Assembly (NCBI GenBank): GCA_920105625.2
Contig: OV050030.1
Location: 33,164,516-33,228,515, forward strand
Direction of reading: 5' to 3'
Length of the DNA stretch: 64,000 bases
Origin: Clusia tigrina
Taxonomy: Eukaryota; Arthropoda; Insecta; Diptera; Clusiidae
In this document: positions 57,269-64,000 of the stretch, one piece after another
Layout: each line of letters begins with the position of its first letter
Position numbering within the stretch: the first letter of the stretch is position 1
Notes under the pieces: model-generated
Databases searched by the model: none
The model's input: only the letters and a program-made list of their open reading frames with translations
What the model was told of the DNA's origin: nothing
Made by a program: the position numbers and the translations under genes

Positions 57269-58651
57269 ATGTCAAAAAATGAACTTTATTTTTTACTGTT
57301 TATGCTGTCGTTAAATTTAGACGGCGTCCATCGGAAGATTGCGCACGCATCGGTCATCTTCCACAATGGCTACGAATACGTCGATGCGATGAATAACGAT
57401 GTATCCTATCAGGACAATAACGACGTGATCGAACCCGACCAGAGCTATGGTCGGGTTGAAGCAGACGAAACAAAATACCATGCAGAGCCGCCAAATGCGC
57501 CGGATAGACGGGACGCCAGCGACTTGGATCCAAGGGAGGAAAGTGCACTGTTATGTATGCCGAAAACACCCGAACAGCAAGAGGCAGTGAACGCAGCTGT
57601 GAAGGAGGCCCAGGACACCATAGACCATGTGACGAATTTGATCAGATCGATGCGGGAGCATGCCATTGGCATTGTGAAGGATGCGAATGAATTGGAGACC
57701 GACTTGCTGGTGTCGTGTGACGGTGGTGACAATACTAACAATGCCTGCAACAACAACGATAGTAATGGCAATAAGAAAGTTTGTGAACCAAGTGGAAACA
57801 ACAACAACGAGAACAAAAAGCCGTGTCCTACGAATAGCGGTAACAACAACTGCGTCAATAGCGAGAGCAATACCAACAGCAAGAAGTTAAACCCAAATGC
57901 CAAACACAGGCCATACATGATGAATGAGTGGGCAGTGCCGATAAAAACAAAAGTGAGCCGAATGGACGGAAGCAATGAGTTCATGAAGCAGGCTCAGGAC
58001 GCCGTCAAAGCCTGGCGAGAACAAATCGATGCTTGCAAGCGGATTTTGGATTCGGCAACGCAAGCGGCCCAACATCAGGGCGGCATAACAAACTTCACGG
58101 TGGCCTCAACTGTCCGCACCCCAGCGATAGATGAATATGCTGAGGTCTTTGATAACGCTGCCGATTTCTCCTCAGCAGATGCCACTCTGTTGTCGAGCGG
58201 TGAAATAGGGAATGTGGACACATTCGCAATTTGCGAGAAGACCGAGAATGAGAATTCGAAGTTGTGCGGACATGAGGTTACAGCGCCGCCCAATTGTAAT
58301 GGAAAAGACACTAATAACAAGAACTGGTGTGGTACTAATAACAACCACAACACTAACGATAGTACTGACAACTGCAACGGTAACAACAAGAACGACAACA
58401 ACAACGGCAGTAATGACAACTGCAGCGATAATAACAAGAAGCACAACAACGAAAGTAATGACAATTGCGGCGGTAAAAACAAGAACCCCAACAACGATAA
58501 TAATGACATTTGCGGCGGTAACAACAACAACAATTGCAATGAGGCTAAATCAAAACAGAAAAAAGTGAAGGATTTGCGAAAACGCAAATTTTCGGGCCAC
58601 TACGATTTACTGCGTTCAAAAGGTGCTAAGATTTTGGGAGGGTATATATAA
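57269..58651 (+). CDS. Predicted secreted Asn/Cys-rich protein, 460 aa
   Basis: This is the best host-type gene in the window; I do not recognise its family. The frame is open a further seven codons upstream, but the first ATG is at 57269 in a good fly context (CAAAATG). Residues 1-19 are a likely signal peptide (LYFLLFMLSLNL core). Residues 30-95 are acidic. 101-149 and 237-270 look helical. 151-205 and 341-423 are asparagine-rich. In the second, cysteines 354, 369, 385, 400 and 415 fall every 15-16 residues in a D-N-C-G-x-N-N-K type repeat. There are sixteen cysteines in all and about five N-glycosylation sequons (163, 275, 363, 379, 394). A Lys/Arg-rich tail (424-460) follows. It appears intronless. 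An out-of-frame ATG at 57237 overlaps the start. A structural, glue, mucin-like or reproductive secretion is possible, but unproved. Long antisense frames here are shadows of the AAC codons. Confidence 0.72.
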   Translation: MSKNELYFLLFMLSLNLDGVHRKIAHASVIFHNGYEYVDAMNNDVSYQDNNDVIEPDQSYGRVEADETKYHAEPPNAPDRRDASDLDPREESALLCMPKTPEQQEAVNAAVKEAQDTIDHVTNLIRSMREHAIGIVKDANELETDLLVSCDGGDNTNNACNNNDSNGNKKVCEPSGNNNNENKKPCPTNSGNNNCVNSESNTNSKKLNPNAKHRPYMMNEWAVPIKTKVSRMDGSNEFMKQAQDAVKAWREQIDACKRILDSATQAAQHQGGITNFTVASTVRTPAIDEYAEVFDNAADFSSADATLLSSGEIGNVDTFAICEKTENENSKLCGHEVTAPPNCNGKDTNNKNWCGTNNNHNTNDSTDNCNGNNKNDNNNGSNDNCSDNNKKHNNESNDNCGGKNKNPNNDNNDICGGNNNNNCNEAKSKQKKVKDLRKRKFSGHYDLLRSKGAKILGGYI

Positions 58652-58654
58652 AAA

Positions 58655-60700
58655 TTATCTGCTTTCCACCTAACTAATATGATATAATCGTATAACTTTC
58701 TTCCAACACTCTAGAAACATTTGAAGCCAAGTCCCCCATTATAACATTCAAGCTCTCTTGACCGAATCTGTACAATTTGTGAGAATATCCCCATATTTGT
58801 TGTTGCTAGCATGGATATGATTATTTATTTGGTTGTAATTGTGTTGATTTTGGACTGGATTCCTATATGTATATTTGTATATATATAATATCATTATTAC
58901 TATTTCTATATTCCGAAATATATGGGATTATTCTATATTTAATAATATATTCCTTATATATTTATGTAAAACAATTTACATATTATCTGGGTGAAGTACC
59001 ACCACAGAGAACAGGTAGTTGGGGTCATTCTACACTCCCAAGTGTTGGCTTATTACACTCTATCGATGATGCCTAGTGTTTTATTTACTTATTCAACGCC
59101 TTATTTTATTCGTTTCGTCTTAGCATATTACTTTTATTAATTATCTTGTTTCAGGTTGCCAAAATATATCCTTTTTCTAAGCTGGCAGAATTTACAGTGC
59201 TGCCAAATTGCAAGGAACGCTTAAATATACAACACCTAGCTTATGTCAGTCACCGTCATTTGAGATCTTCCTATCCTTTGTGCGACAAAACAGACGAGGT
59301 TTCATCGCTAACTTGTTGATATTTGATCTACACCCACGAGAAGACACAACTCCTTCGCTTGCTTTGTTTGTAGTCAAAATGGTCCTGTAATCAATAAAAT
59401 GGTTTTCTATACATTCGTCTTACCTACTTACAAAGTAATGTATTCATGAGCACTGTTTTGCACAGAAACGGCAAGGCACAGGAAGCACAATATAATTATT
59501 GCTATCTTGTTCAACTGTGCTGCATAGGCGCTCACCGCCTCAGTGATGCTCATACTCGACTTAGTTGGTCAATACGGGTGGAGCGCCCCATCCGTGGTAT
59601 CACAATGGGCCATTATTTGTGCCTGAGTGTGCTTTTTGCCACCTCTAACCTGTTCTTCAACTACAGCATTCGTAGACGATCCTTCAAATGGAGACCTTTC
59701 CGTGAAAATAGTAAGCTTGGCGAATTGAGCTCCTTGTATTTACAAAAGAAACCCTGCCTGTGTGTATTATACAACGCTTGTTTCTGGTACCAAGTCACAA
59801 CTGCTCTGAATCATCAGGAGGCATTCTTTTGTTATTTATTTCAACTGCTTGCGATGTTATTGCACATATGCTCGAACCAGATCCACTAACGTAAAGGAGG
59901 TAATATTATTTATGACTAGTTGTATATGACTTGCTGTTTATGAAATTAATTTTTTCCACCTCTAATGGGATTTTATAACTTACAGTGTTAATCAATTTAT
60001 ATTCCTATACAATTCCTATACCAAGTGTAATTAAAAGCCGCTAAATCTTCGAATAGGAGTGGGAAAATTTTTCCCGTGTAATCAAAATATGAACTCATCT
60101 TGGCCAATAGTGAAAGTGATGCGAGCAGTATCTGCATCATTCCACCAAAAGGAATCCTCTCTTTCCGACATGCAAAAGTGGCCCATCTCCCATGTTCAAA
60201 TTCAATCGACATCCATTCAGTTTACTAAGAAACTGCGCAGGTAATAATTATTGCATTTTATAGAGGCGAAAAAATGCAGCCGGAAATATCTCAGTCGCCA
60301 CTGTGCAGCAGCCATTTTTATTAAATCATAGTACCAAGTGAAAATGTTAAATGTGTTTGAAGTGTGGAAATAAAATACTAAAGAATAGTGCATACGCGTT
60401 TCAATTTAAGTACAATTAAACCGCTCCACTGAAAGAGAATCTGAAGCAAGAAGTAAGTCAAATATTTCATACATTTTCTGTGCATACTTTTAGATGCAAT
60501 TCCAAAATCAAAAATTTTAATTTCCGCATGATTTTTCTCTTTTTTACCACATAAATGTGAATTTTAAACATTATACTGTCTCTTTTCTTCTAATTCGTAT
60601 GTTATAAAAAGCTTAGTATGGAATTCTGTTAGGTGTATGTTGAGCTACTGTTAACTTTAAAATAAATGTACATTGCTTCGAGCGGTTTATAGTTTTTATT
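58655..60700. other. Stretch without a supported gene
   Basis: AT-rich, with no clear AATAAA just after the preceding gene. The plus frame 59446-59889 (147 codons) contains CCGTGGTATCACAATGGGCC, a phrase of the LINE 3' ends elsewhere, so it is probably not a gene. Confidence 0.4.
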
Positions 60701-60712
60701 TATCGTCAGTAA

Positions 60713-61226
60713 CCCTACGTCTCCACGGGCAATTTTTGATGGCATAACATCTGTCAAATTCGATTGCAATGGTTGGCAATATTTTAATGGTGGGCATTGC
60801 GATGTTATGCCATTGTCATTTTGAAAATGCAGTCAAGCAATCTAGTTCGCTGTGCCCACGCTTGAAAAAATTTTTTATTTAACGATGAAGAGGAAAAAAG
60901 AAGGAAACCGAAATTATGGGTGAATCCTTTATTACAAAGAATGCAAATGCACAGTCTCCATTCATTTTAGCGTTTTTATTAATTTAATAGACGCGGTAAA
61001 ACGAAAATGTCCGGCGATGCTTCCACTGTGAGCGTCACGAAAAAATGAAAAATGGCTGTCAAACAAACAAAATGACAACTGATTGCAACACAGCACGTTG
61101 GCAATTTATGGCATAACATATTTCATAACATAAATTGCCAACTTGAAGCAATTTGGAGTCTCCATTGGCAATTTGTTTGAAATTGCCAATGGCATACCAT
61201 CAAAAATTGCCCGTGGAGACGTAGGG
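60713..61226 (+). mobile_element. PIF/Harbinger-derived element, 514 bp
   Basis: Thirty-base perfect inverted termini start CCCTACGTCTCCACGGGCAA and are flanked by TAA on both sides (60710-60712, 61227-61229). A 3-bp TAA duplication is characteristic of PIF/Harbinger. Inside, the terminal theme GGCATAACAT is repeated in both orientations. It is non-autonomous. Confidence 0.92.
60878..60970 (+). pseudogene. Harbinger transposase N-terminal scrap
   Basis: The frame reads FNDEEEKRRKPKLWVNPLLQ then RMQMHS and stops. The basic run followed by W-V-x-P-L is the usual opening of insect Harbinger transposases. No catalytic region follows. Confidence 0.65.
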
Positions 61227-61718
61227 TAAGATTTCTATTCAGTGTGTTATATTTATTATAGTGCTAATAATATATAAGTGTTATTATCATAATCTCCTTA
61301 TTATGTTACAAGTGGTACTGAATTTGGTTAATAAACATATCAAAATAAGTTGCACAATTGCTAGAAATTAACAGTAACAGCCGAACTGCCCTCCCTCTGT
61401 TGTGCGTTTTTAAAACAATTTTACGAATTGTTCGAATATAGTGAAACCAGGGTTCATAATAAGAATTTTTTTGCTATTGAATAAGATTTCATAAGTAGGG
61501 AGTATAAATAATAGAGTATATATTTAAATAAAATTGTAACGGAATTGGCATGAATATGAGTTCTTTTATTCAAGGGAAGTATAGCATATAAGATATATTT
61601 ATTTATCAAATAAAAGAGAATGTGTGCATAAAAATATATGATAAATTGATTCCCTAAATTCATTTAATTGCTCAACCAGAAACTTATATTTATAAAAATC
61701 CAAATTGACAAACATATT

Positions 61719-61911
<193 letters not shown>

Positions 61912-62202
61912 AGTATATATATTAGTGAATCCATTCTGATCTCCTCTGGCTGGTATTATTAAAACTTTCAATTCCAATTATTCAATATTTATTAATTTTA
62001 ATTGGTTTTGGATAGTAATGCTGGCCGATGGATGGTATGCAATCACTGTATACACTCGGAGCAATAGTGTACTGAAATTGTGATGAGTTGAAAGTGTTTA
62101 TATCTCTTTTTTTGTTATCATTTTAAAATATTTATACTGAAAAAAAACTAAAGCATTTTATTAAAGAAAATAACTTAATTCACAATTTTATGGAGCAATT
62201 TA

Positions 62203-62854
62203 ACACCGCGGCCATACGTTCAATTTCTTGCCCATCAAGTCGCAACACACTCACACTTTTTACAAACACATACATATGTTTAGTACTTGACCGTCGACTT
62301 GATTATCAAGTTATGTTTCCAGCGGAGAATCAATTCGGCTTTCAGTTATCTGCCAATTGTAACGTGTGGGCACTAAGTAATAGATGAAAAATAACGGAAA
62401 AACCAAATTAAATTTAAAAAAATTTATCAACAAATGAAAAAGGAAGAAATGAGAAATTTAAAAAAAAAATGTATCAACAAATAAAAAAGCAAGAAATGAG
62501 ATTTGTAGGAATTCCCCCTTGCTAGGTACCTCAGCGTGATACATAATTTCAAGCGCGGAGTTATAGCATCTCGCATGACTGTATTAATGTTCTTAATACC
62601 ATCGTGAACCTTTTTTTTTAAATACATGAAATAAGATAAAAATATAGATAAAATAATATATAATAAATGTAAAATAAATAAAATATTTTATTATACATAC
62701 ATATGTGACGACGGCATTTAGAATATAAATTGAATGCCATCTTGTCCATCAAGTTGATTGCAGCCTACGTCACAAGACGCGACTTGAACAGGTTTTGAGA
62801 GACAATACATATGAGTACTTGATGGGCAAGAAATTGATTGTGTGGCCGCAGTGT
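62203..62854 (-). mobile_element. Second PIF/Harbinger-derived element, about 652 bp
   Basis: Termini ACACCGCGGCCATACGTTCA (left) and the reverse of AATTGATTGTGTGGCCGCAGTGT (right) share about 40 bp, including CAATTTCTTGCCCATCAAGT. TA lies on both sides, but a clean 3-bp duplication cannot be fixed because the ends are ambiguous (TTA/TAA). A 42-bp internal duplication lies at about 62415-62500. Confidence 0.85.
62515..62600 (-). pseudogene. Harbinger transposase fragment
   Basis: The minus frame reads VMRDAITPRLKLCITLRYLA then RGNSYKSH. The I-T-L-R-Y-L-A-x-G-x-S-Y phrase is the conserved segment preceding the first catalytic aspartate in Harbinger transposases. Everything after it is lost. 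Confidence 0.75.
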
Positions 62855-63244
62855 TAGATCAAGAAAAGTATTAAAAACACTGACAATACTCAACCCTGTT
62901 CTGATTGTTGTTATTGGGATTATTTAACATGCTGTCATGTTTACACTGTTATTGTTAACATAAGCGAATGTTGTAGTTGCTTTCGTCGCACTTGCTTTGC
63001 TGTGGGTCTTCTGTTCGGTCGTTTGCGTTTTTCATTTTCTACTTCAGTCGTTCTTTTCTCAAAAGACGAAAAAAGTTGTGGCAGCGACGTCGTTCAAGTT
63101 TTTCACAGTGCTTTTCCTATTAACGCGAAGGAATTTCCAAATTGTGTGCATTTCTGTGTATAATTTTGTTTTTGCTGGTGAGCCTGCAAGCTCATCTATT
63201 TGCTTGTAGGCGGGAAATTGCATGATTTGGCGATAATAGTCAAC

Positions 63245-63540
63245 TTATACTTGAATTCACTAGTTTTGAAAATCAGTGTTTGAAATTGAAGTGAAAGTAA
63301 AAATAAAAATTACAATCAAAAAGTAAAGCAAAGCCAATATAAACGAAAAGCACAGTGGAAGAGCGAGCGTGTGGTGGGTCCCCTCGCAACGTAGCAGGCA
63401 GTTCGAAATTTGTAATTTCTCTTTTAGCTTTTTACATTGCTACTGAAGTGCATACGATCTCATTTCAATCTGATTTACTTTCCAACACGACAACAACAAA
63501 CACGAATACCGTGCTTAAGGAAAAATACGCAAATAAAGAA
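63245..63540 (+). promoter_or_regulatory. Possible promoter and noncoding first exon
   Basis: A TTATAC motif at 63245 lies 30 bp before an initiator-like AAATCAGTGTT (A at 63275), the fly TATA/Inr spacing. The following A-rich sequence resembles a fly 5' untranslated exon and reaches AAAGAAG|GTAATT at 63540, an acceptable splice donor. The array- and transposon-free flank 62860-64000 fits the edge of a host gene lying to the right. All of this is inference. Confidence 0.3.
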
Positions 63541-64000
63541 GGTAATTAATTTGCATTTTAAAAATAAAATCTTCGATTTGCATTTTGCCGTTGATGGTCT
63601 GTTCGAAGAATTCCCAATGGAAATTACGATTTCTTTCATATCAACATATTTCATATTCCACCGTAATTTTTTGATTCTTTGTTTAAATCTGTGTGTGGGT
63701 GATGTAAATTTGAAGAAAATGTGTAAACATTGAATTTATATGGTGAAAATATATCAATTTCTGAATTCTTGTTTGAAAAAGAATAACAGTAATTTGCCGC
63801 TATATTCGGATTCGCCTCAAATTGCAGCGAATTCACATTCCTTGTTCCTGTGTTCTGTTCCTACCTGGTCCATTTTTCGTATTCTAATGAAAATTATTCT
63901 CCATTTGTTTTATTAGGAAGTATTAATAGTTGTCCGCTATTTTCAGTATCAGTGAAATAAAAAGCCGTAAGAAGAAAATTATTATAAATTTATATAAAAT

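Noticed and set aside
57445..57984. Long antisense frames across the Asn-rich gene (also 58075-58587)
   Set aside because: They are Leu/Val-rich shadows of AAC codons on the coding strand.
59446..59889. 147-codon frame as a gene
   Set aside because: It contains a LINE 3'-end phrase and has no domain, signal or supporting context.

Overview
The window is insect nuclear DNA. It is AT-rich, nearly free of host coding sequence, and crowded with decayed transposons and tandem repeats. Microsatellites of the CATA/TATG type, tRNA-headed SINEs, mariner, Tc1 and PIF/Harbinger elements and RNase H-bearing LINEs together suggest a higher fly, most likely a tephritid fruit fly. That assignment is inference; no host gene here identifies the species.

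Layout. 1-9.4 kb is mostly tandem arrays (about 20, 24/54/204, 21, 63 and 180 bp units) plus a tRNA-derived SINE whose head is repeated three times. 9.4-11.9 kb is repeat-poor and may be intronic or promoter sequence. 11.9-14.1 kb is a satellite with a 258-bp higher-order unit. 15.1-16.5 kb is a minus-strand LINE reverse transcriptase split by a 19-bp minisatellite that appears to have grown from its own codons. 17-20.5 kb holds small inverted-repeat elements, Tc1 pieces, a LINE 3' end and an internally deleted mariner. 22-38 kb is a LINE graveyard cut by arrays, including a LINE with an inverted 5' part at 35.0-37.3 kb. 38-50 kb alternates arrays with LINE fragments. 50-57 kb has a SINE, two related short inverted-repeat elements, a mariner relic and a degenerate 13-bp array.

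The one convincing host-type gene is at 57269-58651 (+). It is a single ORF of 460 codons for a predicted secreted, asparagine- and cysteine-rich protein with a 15-16 residue Cys-Asn repeat. It lies about 200 bp downstream of the 13-bp array. Past it are two PIF/Harbinger-derived elements with transposase scraps, a long TA tract, and near 63.2 kb a possible promoter and first exon of a gene that would lie beyond the window.

No operons, CRISPR arrays, rRNA genes or functional tRNA genes are seen. Most open frames are by-products of arrays whose unit length is a multiple of three, or are remnants of transposon ORFs. Boundaries of arrays and relics are read by eye and are good to roughly 10-30 bp unless both ends are defined by inverted repeats.
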